Origin: JAOPZW01 sp963789015
GTDB lineage: Bacteria > Actinomycetota > Thermoleophilia > Solirubrobacterales > Solirubrobacteraceae
Length of the DNA: 64,000 bases
Assembly: GCA_963789015.1 (NCBI GenBank)
Contig: CAWBIU010000001.1
Location: forward strand, 868,001-932,000
Direction of reading: 5' to 3'
Position numbers and translations under genes: made by a program. Positions 17,320 through 24,743 of this stretch are shown here, piece after piece. The notes beneath the pieces are model-generated. The model did not search any database. It saw nothing but the letters and a program-made list of their open reading frames with translations, and had not been told where the DNA came from. How positions within the stretch are numbered: the first letter of the stretch is position 1; each line of letters starts with the position of its first letter.

Positions 17320-18069
17320 ATGGCCAATCAGGCGCCCGATCCCGACGCGCTCCCCGGCGATGCCGCGGCGCTCGACCCCACACACGGCATCGGCGAGCGA
17401 CTCGCCCGGCTGCGCGCTGCCCGCGGCGTGAAGGTCTCGGGCCTGGCGCGCGAGATCGGCGTGTCGCCCAGCCTCATCAGCCAGATCGAGCGCGGGCAGT
17501 CGCGGCCGTCGGTGTCGACGCTGTTCGCCATGGCCCAGGCGCTCGACGTGCCCGTCGATGCGTTCTTCCGCGACACCCCGCCGACGACGGGGGCGGCCGC
17601 CGAGGCGGCGCCCGTGGGCGTCGCCGGGCGCGAGGGCGGCAGCCCCGAGATCGAGGTGCGCCGCGCCGGCGTCGACGGCCGGGCCGAGCGCTCGCGCGGA
17701 CGGCGCCGCTACCTCGTGCGTCGCGGCGACCGCGACGTGCTCGAGATCGAGGGCGGCGTGCGCTGGGAGAGCCTGACCCCGGGGCCGCTGGACGAGCTCG
17801 AGTTCCTCGAGCTGGTCTATGAGGCCGGCGCGGAGTCGAGCCCGCGGCTGTACCGCCATCCGGGCCAGGAGATCGCGCTCGTGCTCAGCGGCCGGCTCGA
17901 CATCCACGTCGGCTTCGAGCGCTTCGAGCTCGGCCCGGGCGACTCGATCCACTTCCCGTCGTCCATGCCACATCGATACGTCAACCCAACGGACGAGGTG
18001 GCGCGCGCCGTGACGGTCATCCTGCACGACGGCGAGCGCAGCTCGTCCTCATCGGACTGGAGGGTGTAG
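17320..18069 (+). CDS. HTH-cupin transcriptional regulator
   Basis: This 249-residue regulator has an N-terminal Xre/Cro helix-turn-helix (IGERLARLRAARGVKVSGLAREIGVSPSLISQIERGQSRPSVSTLFAMAQAL). A C-terminal cupin sensor domain follows (HPGQEIALVLSGRLDIHVGFERFELGPGDSIHFPSSMPHRYVNP). The TAG is followed directly by the TTG of the amidohydrolase, so it is co-transcribed with that gene and probably controls it. The 136-bp region upstream holds a weak inverted repeat (GTAGCG at 17257 and CGCTAC at 17291). Confidence 0.88.
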   Translation: MANQAPDPDALPGDAAALDPTHGIGERLARLRAARGVKVSGLAREIGVSPSLISQIERGQSRPSVSTLFAMAQALDVPVDAFFRDTPPTTGAAAEAAPVGVAGREGGSPEIEVRRAGVDGRAERSRGRRRYLVRRGDRDVLEIEGGVRWESLTPGPLDELEFLELVYEAGAESSPRLYRHPGQEIALVLSGRLDIHVGFERFELGPGDSIHFPSSMPHRYVNPTDEVARAVTVILHDGERSSSSSDWRV

Positions 18070-19056
18070 TTGAGGATCGACGTCCACAACCACGCGATCC
18101 CCGAGCAGGCCATCGCCCTGCTCGGGCGCAGCGACGTGTACGGCGCCAGCGTCAGGGACGGCGTGTGGCACGGAGGCGTGCACGTCACCCATGACGTGGT
18201 GCCGTCGTTCTACGACGCGGACGCCAAGCTCGCCGAGCTCGAGTCGAAGGACCTCGAAGGCGCCGTCGTCTCGGTCTCGCCGACGATCTTCTACTACCAC
18301 GTGGACCCGGAGTCGGGCGAGGCGATGTCGCGCGCCGTCAACGAGGGCCTCGCCGAGATGGCCGCGGGCAGCCCGGAGCGGCTGCGCTGGATGGCGACCG
18401 TCCCGCTGCAGGCGCCGGACCGCGCCGTCGCGGTGCTCGACGACGCCGTCGCCGCGGGCGCGGTGGGCGTCGAGATCGGCACGTCGGCGGGGCCCGACCG
18501 GCGGCTGGACGACCCGGCGCTCGAGCCCTTCTGGGCCGCCGCCGAGCGCCACGGCCTCCCGGTGATGCTGCACCCGGCGTACACGAACCCGAACCCGTGG
18601 CTCAAGGACTGGTACCTCGACAACGTCATCGGGTTCCCGCTCGAGACCACGATCGCGCTCGAGCGATTGATCTGCGCTGGGACGCTTGACCGCCATCCCG
18701 ACGTGCGGGTCGTCGGCCTGCACGCCGGCGGCTACTTCCCGTGGCAGGCCGGCCGCCTGCGCCACGCGCGCACGGTGCGCCCCGAGCTCACCGAGGCGCC
18801 CGAGGACCCGTACTCCTACGTCGGGCAGATCCTGCTCGACCCGATCACCCACGACCCGGACGCCCTGCGCTTCCTGGTCGCCAAGATCGGCGTCGAGAAC
18901 CTCGTCATGGGGACGGATCTCCCGTTCGACATGGCAACGCCGGAGCCGATGGCCGCGCTGCGCGAGGTCTGCGACGAGGACGCCGTGCGCGCCATCGCCG
19001 AGGACAACCCGGCGGCGCTCTACCGCTTCACGGCCCAGACGGCCGATCGCGCCTAG
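18070..19056 (+). CDS. Amidohydrolase family protein (amidohydrolase 2, ACMSD-like)
   Basis: This 328-residue TIM-barrel metal-dependent hydrolase or decarboxylase has an N-terminal metal motif (IDVHNHAIP, HxH). Its His residues are in VMLHPAYTNPN and VVGLHAGGYFPW, and a late Asp is in LVMGTDLPFDM. This pattern fits the amidohydrolase-2 group that includes aminocarboxymuconate-semialdehyde decarboxylase and related decarboxylases. It starts with TTG immediately after the regulator's stop. The substrate is unknown; the cupin regulator may sense it. Confidence 0.85.
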   Translation: MRIDVHNHAIPEQAIALLGRSDVYGASVRDGVWHGGVHVTHDVVPSFYDADAKLAELESKDLEGAVVSVSPTIFYYHVDPESGEAMSRAVNEGLAEMAAGSPERLRWMATVPLQAPDRAVAVLDDAVAAGAVGVEIGTSAGPDRRLDDPALEPFWAAAERHGLPVMLHPAYTNPNPWLKDWYLDNVIGFPLETTIALERLICAGTLDRHPDVRVVGLHAGGYFPWQAGRLRHARTVRPELTEAPEDPYSYVGQILLDPITHDPDALRFLVAKIGVENLVMGTDLPFDMATPEPMAALREVCDEDAVRAIAEDNPAALYRFTAQTADRA

Positions 19057-19192
19057 CGCTCGGTCTCCGGCACGTCGCCTGCACGCCGCGCGAGTGTGAC
19101 GGAATGCATGCCCGGGGCGTGGCGGACGCTGCTGCGGCCGGCCCCGGGCGGACGTAGCGTCGTGATCCTCCTCTCCCGAATCGAGGACGATC

Positions 19193-19414
19193 ATGGCTCA
19201 GGTCCCTTGCCCGCAGTGCAACCGGCTCGCCCGCATCATCGACCGCTTCACCCTGCAGAGCACCGACGGCCCGGTGGAGCACATCAAGATCAGCTGCCCC
19301 GGCGGCCACGTGCTCACGCCGCTCGTCGAGCAGCTCTGGGGCCGCCCGGAGATCCCGCAGGCCGCGCCGGACGCGGAGGCTGACGCCGCGCCGCGGTTCG
19401 CGCGGGCCAGCTGA
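19193..19414 (+). CDS. Small Cys-containing hypothetical protein
   Basis: A 73-residue protein has CPQC near the N-terminus and a later Cys in KISCPGGH, so it could hold a metal with an added His. The C-terminus is acidic. The ATG follows GAGGACGATC. No family is recognised. Confidence 0.55.
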   Translation: MAQVPCPQCNRLARIIDRFTLQSTDGPVEHIKISCPGGHVLTPLVEQLWGRPEIPQAAPDAEADAAPRFARAS

Positions 19415-19439
19415 CCCGGGAGGGTAGGCTGACGGGATC

Positions 19440-19790
19440 GTGGCCCGCCGCGGTCCCATCGCGCTGTTCCGCCCAGAGGTCCGCCCGGCGACGGGCACCG
19501 GCGCCGCCGCGCGCGGCGCGACCGCCCTCGGGGCGCTGGCCGTCGGCTCCGCCGCCATCGGCGCGCTGGCCATCGGACGACTGGCCATCCGGCGCGCCGC
19601 GATCGCCAGGCTGCGCCTCGGCGAGGTCGAGATCGACCGGCTGACCGTCCGTGAGCTGCGCGTCGAGCGCCAGACCGGCCCGGCGGCTCGGGCCTCTCCC
19701 GCGCCGGCGGCCGTACCGCCCTCGCGCGTGCCGCCGCCCGTGCGCCTGCCGCCCCCCGCCGTGCCCCCGGGGGCCAGGCCGCGGGCCTGA
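19440..19790 (+). CDS. Hypothetical protein with alanine/glycine/isoleucine repeat
   Basis: This 116-residue protein has residues about 28-62 repeating a GALAIG-type unit (GALAVGSAAIGALAIGRLAI). The unit then changes into RLRLGEVEIDRLTVRELRVE, which looks like a short beta-helix or membrane-associated repeat. A Pro-rich tail follows. The start is GTG. The function is not recognised. Confidence 0.5.
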   Translation: MARRGPIALFRPEVRPATGTGAAARGATALGALAVGSAAIGALAIGRLAIRRAAIARLRLGEVEIDRLTVRELRVERQTGPAARASPAPAAVPPSRVPPPVRLPPPAVPPGARPRA

Positions 19791-19816
19791 GGCGCGCCGG
19801 GGATACTGCCGCGGAC

Positions 19817-20026
19817 ATGGCGAACACCGAGATCATCCTGTCCACCGGGACGAGCCACGAGGTCGACGGCGCGGCGGCCGACGTCGAGGCGGCGATCCTC
19901 GGCGCGGCGCGGGGATCGATGATGGAGCTCGCCTGGTTCCGCGAGGTCGGCAGCGGCGAGCGGCTCGGGGTCAACCCGGAGCACGTGGTGGCCCTGCGCG
20001 GGGCCGACGGCCCGTCCGCACGCTGA
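19817..20026 (+). CDS. Small hypothetical protein
   Basis: A 69-residue protein with a compact alternating pattern (EIILSTGTSHEVDGAAADVEAAILGA, then ELAWFREVGSGERLGVNPEHVVALR) suggesting a small beta-alpha-beta fold. It ends with a strand likely to hold a ligand or partner. No family assigned. Confidence 0.55.
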   Translation: MANTEIILSTGTSHEVDGAAADVEAAILGAARGSMMELAWFREVGSGERLGVNPEHVVALRGADGPSAR

Positions 20027-20045
20027 GTCTCAGGCCGAGTGGTGC

Positions 20046-20222
20046 TCAGGCCTGCGCCCGGCGCAGGCGGTCGGCGGCACCCTTGGCGATCCGCTCGAGC
20101 TCCGCCAGCCGGCGCGGATCGCCGCGCCCGAGGTACATGCGCCGCCGGTAGAGCGAGACGCGCTGGTCCGCGTGATCGGAGAGCGCCTGGAGCTCGGCGA
20201 CGGAGGGCTCGCGCGAGTCCAC
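20046..20222 (-). CDS. Very small basic helical protein
   Basis: A 58-residue frame from GTG at 20222 reads VDSREPSVAELQALSDHA, then a basic helix with LYRRRMYLGRGDPRRLAELERIAKGA. The pattern is strongly helical and charged, unlike the Ser/Pro-rich shadow in the neighbouring frame. The start lies 8 nt downstream of the stop of the next gene, so the two are probably co-transcribed. Function unknown. Confidence 0.5.
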   Translation of the reverse strand: MDSREPSVAELQALSDHADQRVSLYRRRMYLGRGDPRRLAELERIAKGAADRLRRAQA

Positions 20223-20229
20223 CGCCGGC

Positions 20230-20550
20230 TCACAGCCCGCGCCGGCGCGCGTCTTCGGAGAGGCTCTTCGCGAGCTCCTCCGGCTGCACGCTCTGGCGCA
20301 GCTCGTCGAGCTCCTCTTCGTAACGGTGCGCCTGGCGGTCGACCGCGTCCTGCAGGCCCTCGACGAGCGACTCGAGGTGTGCGAGCCGCGGCTCGATTGT
20401 GTCGCTCGACTGCGGAGCCGGCTCCTCGGTCGCGGCGGGAGCCGCCCGCTCCTCGCGAGGACCCACCACCGGCCGCATCAGCGAGCTGACCCGCCGGAGC
20501 AGCCCGACGTGCTCACGGGACATGGGCCCCGTTCGTTCGTGCCCGGTCAT
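20230..20550 (-). CDS. Small coiled-coil hypothetical protein
   Basis: About 106 residues from the ATG at 20550, which is preceded by GGAGG at 7-nt spacing. That Shine-Dalgarno decides the start over in-frame ATGs at 20574 and 20523. The C-terminal half is a charged coiled coil (RLAHLESLVEGLQDAVDRQAHRYEEELDELRQSV). The N-terminal part resembles a flexible linker. Function unknown. Confidence 0.6.
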   Translation of the reverse strand: MTGHERTGPMSREHVGLLRRVSSLMRPVVGPREERAAPAATEEPAPQSSDTIEPRLAHLESLVEGLQDAVDRQAHRYEEELDELRQSVQPEELAKSLSEDARRRGL

Positions 20551-22073
20551 GTGGAACCTCCAATTCGCGTGCACCTCAGCGTACTGCGGTGGGCTACCGT
20601 GCCCCGATGGCCACCAACGAGAAGCCCGACGTCACCGTCCCGCCCGACACGCCGCCCTCGTACCAGCTCGAAGTCGAGGACATCGCCGTCGGTGACGGCG
20701 ACGAGGCGGTCTCCGGCCGCGTCGTCGAGGTCCACTACGTCGGCGTGTCGTGGTCCACGGGCAACCAGTTCGACGCCTCGTGGGATCGCGGCGACACCTT
20801 CAAGTTCGGCCTCGGCAAGGGGCAGGTCATCCCGGGCTGGGACCAGGGAGTGGCCGGCATGAAAGTCGGTGGGCGCCGCCGCATCACGATCCCGCCCAAC
20901 CTCGCCTACGGCAAGCGCGGCGCGGGCGGCGTCATCGGCCCCGACGAGACGCTCGTCTTCGTCGTCGACCTCGTCGGCGTGCGCTGATCCTCCGCGGGTG
21001 GCGCGCGGCCGCCGAGCGGGCAGCACGAGCTGCTCGCCGCGCTCGTCGCCGTCGAGGTTCGTGACCGTCAGGCCGAGCATCGTCAGCCCCTGGCGGTCGA
21101 TGACCTGACGGATCCCGGCCAGCAGCTCGCGCAGCGCCGCGTGCACCTCGTCGGCCGCAGCCGTCGTGGCGGGCAGGGTGAGCGAGCGCGTCGCACGTGA
21201 GAAGTCCTCGAAGCGCAGGCGCAGCACCACGGTCCGCCCCGAGCGCCCGGAGCGCTCCATGCGCCGGCACACGCGATCGGCGAGATCGCCGAGGACGTCA
21301 TCGAGCTGCTCCGGCGTCGCCGCCGACAGGCGCCGCGCCCGCTGGGCGCCGAACGAGCGGCGCCGCCGGTCCGGGCACACGGGCCGCCGGTCCTCGTTGT
21401 GGGCGATCGAGTACAGCAGGCGCCCGGCGGCGTCGCCGAGCACCGCGACGAGCACGCCGAGCGGCAGCTCGGCCACCTGCCCGACCGTGCGCACCCCGCG
21501 CTCGTGGAGCTTGGCTGCCGTCGCGGCGCCGACGCCCCACAGCTCCTCGACGCGCAGCGGGTGCAGGAAGTCGGCCTCGCCGTCGGCGGGCACGACGAGC
21601 AGCCCGTCGGGCTTGGCCGCGCGGCCGGCCATCTTGGCGAGGATCTTCGAGCGCGCGACGCCGACGGTGATCGGCAGCCCGGCCCGCTCGCGCACATCAC
21701 GCCGGATGCGCTCGGCCACCTCGCGCGCGGGCGCGTCGACCTCGCGCACGTCGAGGAACGCCTCCTCGAGACCGAGCGCCTCGACCGCAGGGGCCGCGGC
21801 GCGCAGGACGTCGAAGACCGCCCGGCTCGCCTCGACGTAGGCGCCGAAGCGTGAGCTGACGACGGTTGCATGCGGGCAGCGCCTCCGCGCCTCGCCGCCG
21901 CCCATCCCGCCGCGGATCCCGTACGCGCGCGCCTCGTAGCTGGCGGCCATGACCACTCCGCCGCCGACGATCACCGGCCGCCCGCGCAGCGCCGGATCGT
22001 CGCGCTGCTCGACGGACGCGAAGAACGCGTCGACATCGGCGTGGAGGATGTGCGGCTCCGACAGCACGAACAC
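20547..22073 (-). CDS. dinB: DNA polymerase IV (Y family), SOS-controlled; 3' end unresolved
   Basis: This error-prone translesion polymerase has the catalytic motifs ILHADVDAFFASVEQRDDP and YEARAYGI, EEAFLDV, and the little-finger domain to about TVTNLDGDERGEQLVLP. GTG at 22073 or 22067 gives the usual N-terminus; the frame is open to 22103. Beyond LVLP, the frame runs antisense through the whole FKBP gene to 20547, which is not credible. Removing one C from the CTGCCCGCTC near 21015 gives QLVLPLGG and a stop near 20906. A perfect LexA box sits at the start. Confidence 0.85.
   Translation of the reverse strand: MFVLSEPHILHADVDAFFASVEQRDDPALRGRPVIVGGGVVMAASYEARAYGIRGGMGGGEARRRCPHATVVSSRFGAYVEASRAVFDVLRAAAPAVEALGLEEAFLDVREVDAPAREVAERIRRDVRERAGLPITVGVARSKILAKMAGRAAKPDGLLVVPADGEADFLHPLRVEELWGVGAATAAKLHERGVRTVGQVAELPLGVLVAVLGDAAGRLLYSIAHNEDRRPVCPDRRRRSFGAQRARRLSAATPEQLDDVLGDLADRVCRRMERSGRSGRTVVLRLRFEDFSRATRSLTLPATTAAADEVHAALRELLAGIRQVIDRQGLTMLGLTVTNLDGDERGEQLVLPARRPRATRGGSAHADEVDDEDERLVGADDAARAALAVGEVGRDRDAAAPTDFHAGHSLVPARDDLPLAEAELEGVAAIPRGVELVARGPRHADVVDLDDAAGDRLVAVTDGDVLDFELVRGRRVGRDGDVGLLVGGHRGTVAHRSTLRCTRIGGST
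20607..20987 (+). CDS. FKBP-type peptidyl-prolyl cis-trans isomerase
   Basis: This 126-residue single-domain FKBP carries the hallmark segments VEVHYVGVSWSTGNQFDASWDRG, FKFGLGKGQVIPGWDQGVAGMKVGGRRRITIPPNLAYG and GVIGPDETLVFVVDLVGV. It catalyses proline isomerisation in folding. No signal peptide, so it is cytoplasmic. It is convergent with dinB, whose uncorrected frame overlaps it. Confidence 0.9.
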   Translation: MATNEKPDVTVPPDTPPSYQLEVEDIAVGDGDEAVSGRVVEVHYVGVSWSTGNQFDASWDRGDTFKFGLGKGQVIPGWDQGVAGMKVGGRRRITIPPNLAYGKRGAGGVIGPDETLVFVVDLVGVR

Positions 22074-22080
22074 ATGTTCG
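22067..22080. promoter_or_regulatory. LexA (SOS) box at the dinB start
   Basis: CGAACACATGTTCG matches the Gram-positive/actinobacterial LexA consensus (CGAAC-RNRY-GTTCG) at every position. It covers the dinB start codon region and lies about 45 bp from the divergent NTF2-like gene. DNA damage should therefore induce dinB and possibly the neighbour. Confidence 0.82.
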
Positions 22081-22122
22081 CATGCGATTCGGACGCAAAT
22101 CACACGGGCATGGTGGCCCTCG

Positions 22123-22491
22123 ATGGAGCGCGCTGAGCTCGAGGCCTGGGTCGACGCATACGAGCGCGCCTGGCGCTCGCCGGGCGTCGACGGGCTGAGG
22201 GAGCTGTTCGCCGAGACGGCGACCTACCGGGCCTCGCCGTTCGCGGAGCCCGTCGCCGGCCTGCCCGAGATCGGCGAGTTCTGGGAGGCCGAGCGCGACG
22301 GCCCCGACGAGACGTTCACCATGCACGCCGAGGTCGTCGCGGTCGACGGCCGCGCCGGCGTCGTCCGCGTCGAGGTCACCTACGGGGACCCGGTGACCGA
22401 TCGCTGGCTGGACCTGTGGATCCTCGAGGTCGGCGACGACGGCCGCTGCGTCGCGTTCGAGGAGTGGCCGTTCGCGCCCCCCGGCGACTGA
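22123..22491 (+). CDS. NTF2/SnoaL-like protein
   Basis: A 122-residue NTF2-fold protein: LEAWVDAYERAWRSPGVDGLRELFAETATYRASPF, then a strand-rich half ending WLDLWILEVGDDGRCVAFEEWPF. No catalytic assignment. It is divergent from dinB, with the LexA box between them, so SOS control is possible. The ATG at 22123 lacks a strong Shine-Dalgarno. Confidence 0.72.
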   Translation: MERAELEAWVDAYERAWRSPGVDGLRELFAETATYRASPFAEPVAGLPEIGEFWEAERDGPDETFTMHAEVVAVDGRAGVVRVEVTYGDPVTDRWLDLWILEVGDDGRCVAFEEWPFAPPGD

Positions 22492-22509
22492 GGACGACCG
22501 GAGCGCACG

Positions 22510-22554
22510 ATGGACATCGTCCCGCTGCTCACCTACCGCGATCTCCCTGCTGCG
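22510..22554 (+). pseudogene. Truncated start of a VOC (glyoxalase-like) gene
   Basis: ATG at 22510 opens MDIVPLLTYRDLPAA, a characteristic N-terminus of VOC/PhnB-like proteins. Similarity ends after about 15 codons, where the sequence becomes the 3' end of the sigma factor on the other strand. It looks like a stub left by a deletion or rearrangement joining two loci. The match is short, so chance is not excluded. Confidence 0.4.
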
Positions 22555-23711
22555 CCGAGCTCGGCCAGCCGCCGCTCGAGCAGCCGCCGCTCGGCGTCGT
22601 CGTGGACGAGCTCGACGGCGCGCCGGTAGGCGTCGACCGCCTCGCCGGTGCGCCCCAGTCGCCGCAGCAGGTCGCCGCGCGTCGCGTGCAGGTAGCGGTA
22701 GTCGTCGAGCACGAGCCCGTCGACGATCGCCAGCCCGGCCTCGGGGCCCTCGTCCTCGGCCACCGCGACGGCGCGCGCGAGCTCGACGACCGGTGACTCG
22801 GTGAGCCGCGCGAGCTCGGCGTAGAGCGCCGCGATCTGCGGCCAGTCGCGCGGCTCGTCGGCGTGCAGCGACGCGATCGCCGCCTGCACGACGTACGGCC
22901 CGCGGCCGCGCAGGGCGAGCGCGCGCTCGAGGATCCGCCGCCCGGCGGCGATCTGGCCGGCGTCCCAGCGGGAGCGATCCTGGTCCTCGAGGAGCACGAG
23001 GTCGTCGCCGTCGAAGCGCGCCTCGCGGCGCGCGTCGAGGAGCAGCATCATCGCCAGCAGACCGTGGACCTCGGGCTCGTCGGGCATCAGCTCGACGAGC
23101 GCGCGCCCGAGCCGGATCGCCTCGGCGGTCAGGTCGCTGCGCCCGGAGTAGCCCTGGTTGAAGATCAGGTAGACGACCGCGAGCGCCGCGGCGAGCCGGT
23201 CGGGCAACAGGTGGTCGGGCGGGACGCGGAACGGGATCCCGGCCGCCTTGATCTTGCGCTTGGCGCGCACGAGCCGCTGCGCCATCGTCGCCTCGGGGAC
23301 GAGGAAGGCGGCCGCGATCTCGGGTGTCGTGAGCCCGCCGAGCGTGCGCAGCGTCAGGGCGACCTGCGCGTCGGCGGCGAGCGCGGGATGGCAGCACGTG
23401 AAGACGAGCTCGAGCCGCTCGTCGGGGAAGGTCGTCTCGTCCACCTCGTCCTCCGTGGCCACCGGCACCTCGAGGAGCCGGGTCTTCGCGGCGAGGTTCC
23501 GCTCTCGCCGGATGAGATCGATGGCGCGGTTGCGCGCGGTGCGGATGAGCCAGGCCCCGGGGTCGTCGGGGGTGCCGTCGCGCGGCCAGCGCGCCGCGGC
23601 GATCGCGAACGCCTCCTGGGTGGCCTCCTCGGCGAGATCGTGGTCGCCGAGGAAGCCGATCAGGGACGCGAGGACGTAGCCCCACCGCTCGCGGAAGACC
23701 TGCTCGAGGAT
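22533..23711 (-). CDS. ECF42-type sigma factor with TPR-like C-terminal extension, no canonical start codon
   Basis: The protein has region 2 (EQVFRERWGYVLASLIGFLGDHDLAEEATQEAFAIAAARWPRD, then AWLIRTARNRAIDLIRRER). Region 4 follows (LELVFTCCHPALAADAQVALTLRTLGGLTTPEIAAAFLVPEATMAQRLVRAKRKIKAAGIPF). Then comes the long helical C-terminal domain typical of ECF42. These sigmas pair with YCII/DGPF proteins, as here. The frame directly upstream reads TGA-CCC-ATC-CTC-GAG; the TGA is the stop of the YCII gene in the same frame. No ATG, GTG or TTG precedes region 2; the first is GTG at 23468, after it. I placed the start at the AUC (23711). The last few residues overlap a VOC stub. Confidence 0.82.
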   Translation of the reverse strand: MLEQVFRERWGYVLASLIGFLGDHDLAEEATQEAFAIAAARWPRDGTPDDPGAWLIRTARNRAIDLIRRERNLAAKTRLLEVPVATEDEVDETTFPDERLELVFTCCHPALAADAQVALTLRTLGGLTTPEIAAAFLVPEATMAQRLVRAKRKIKAAGIPFRVPPDHLLPDRLAAALAVVYLIFNQGYSGRSDLTAEAIRLGRALVELMPDEPEVHGLLAMMLLLDARREARFDGDDLVLLEDQDRSRWDAGQIAAGRRILERALALRGRGPYVVQAAIASLHADEPRDWPQIAALYAELARLTESPVVELARAVAVAEDEGPEAGLAIVDGLVLDDYRYLHATRGDLLRRLGRTGEAVDAYRRAVELVHDDAERRLLERRLAELGAAGRSR

Positions 23712-23714
23712 GGG

Positions 23715-24074
23715 TCAGGCCTCCACGAGCGGGCGGACCTCGATCGCGCCGCCCATGCGCGCGGCGGGGATCTTGGCCGCGAGCTCGATCGCGGCGTCGA
23801 GGTCGTCGGCCTCGTAGATCAGGTAGCCGCCGACGGCCTCCTTGATCTCGACGAACGGGCCGTCGGTGGTCAGCGTCCGGTCGTTCTCGACGCGCACCGT
23901 GGTCGCCGTCTCGGGCGGCTGCATGTACGGGCCCGGGGTCACGCCGGGCGTCGCGTTGACCGCCTGGTAGGAGGCGTAGACGCCGTTCTTCTCGTCGTCG
24001 GAGAGACGGTTCCACGCCTCCGGGTCGGCCGGAGTGGGGGTGGTGCCCTGGTGGATGAGGAGCAGGTACTTCAT
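23715..24074 (-). CDS. YCII-related (DGPF domain) protein, ECF42 partner
   Basis: A 119-residue DGPF/YCII protein: MKYLLLIHQGTTPTPADPEAW at the N-terminus, the TDGPFVEIKEAVGGYLIYEADDLDAAIELAAKIPAAR core, and IEVRPLVEA at the end. AAGGAGG precedes the ATG by 7 nt. It is co-transcribed with the ECF42 sigma, which begins 3 nt after its stop in the same frame. These proteins accompany ECF42 sigmas in many genomes; the biochemical role is unclear. Confidence 0.88.
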   Translation of the reverse strand: MKYLLLIHQGTTPTPADPEAWNRLSDDEKNGVYASYQAVNATPGVTPGPYMQPPETATTVRVENDRTLTTDGPFVEIKEAVGGYLIYEADDLDAAIELAAKIPAARMGGAIEVRPLVEA

Positions 24075-24092
24075 GTCGGCCTCCTTTTGGGG

Positions 24093-24743
24093 ATGATCGC
24101 GGTTAAGACGAACGGGCATCGGCGAAATCGACAGCGGCGGGAAATCTCGCCGGACCCGCCGCGGGTCGAGCGCGAGCTCGAGGATCTCGAGCTCGGTCCG
24201 GGCGTCCGCATGCCCGGTCTGGCCATCGAGGGCGTCCGGCTCGTCGACGTCGATCTGGGCGGCGCGCGACTCGGCGCGTGGCGGCTGTCGGACGTCGCCG
24301 TCGAGCGCGGCAACCTCGCCAACCTGATCGCGCCCGACCTCTCGCTGCGGCGGGTGACCTTCTCCGGCGCACGCCTCACCGGCGTCGGGTGGACGGACGG
24401 CGTGGTCGGAGACGTCGTCCTGCGCGACTGCCTGATCGACCTGGCGAGCTTCGCGGGCACGACCTTCGAGCGTGTCGTCTTCGAGCGCTGCCGGCTCGCA
24501 CAGACCGATTTCCGGGAGGCGCTCCTGCGCTCCGTGCGCTTCGACGACTGCGACCTGACCGAGTGTGATCTGACGGGCCTGCGCATCGACCGCTGCGAGC
24601 TGCGCGGCTGCCGCCTCGACGGGGCGGGCCCGCTCGAGCGCCTGCGCAGGGCGGAGATGCCGTGGGCCGACGTGCTCGGCAACGCCGCACTGCTCGCGGC
24701 CGCCCTCGGGATCGTGGTTCTCGAGGAGGACGATCCCGCGTGA
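24093..24743 (+). CDS. Pentapeptide-repeat protein
   Basis: About 216 residues with a right-handed beta-helix pattern of A(D/N)LxX units: VDLGGARLGAWRLSDVAVERGNLANLIAPDLSLRRVTFSGARLTGVGW, then CRLAQTDFREALLRSVRFDDCDLTECDLTGLRIDRCELRGCRL. A hydrophobic C-terminal helix follows. The ATG at 24093 is the first good start; the first 15 residues are basic. Its GTGA stop overlaps the next gene. Pentapeptide proteins can mimic DNA or act as scaffolds; no specific role is evident. Confidence 0.8.
   Translation: MIAVKTNGHRRNRQRREISPDPPRVERELEDLELGPGVRMPGLAIEGVRLVDVDLGGARLGAWRLSDVAVERGNLANLIAPDLSLRRVTFSGARLTGVGWTDGVVGDVVLRDCLIDLASFAGTTFERVVFERCRLAQTDFREALLRSVRFDDCDLTECDLTGLRIDRCELRGCRLDGAGPLERLRRAEMPWADVLGNAALLAAALGIVVLEEDDPA

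Noticed and set aside
21697..24015. Minus-strand frame of 772 codons over the ECF42 and YCII genes
   Set aside because: Low-complexity Arg-rich shadow; the real genes are in another frame.
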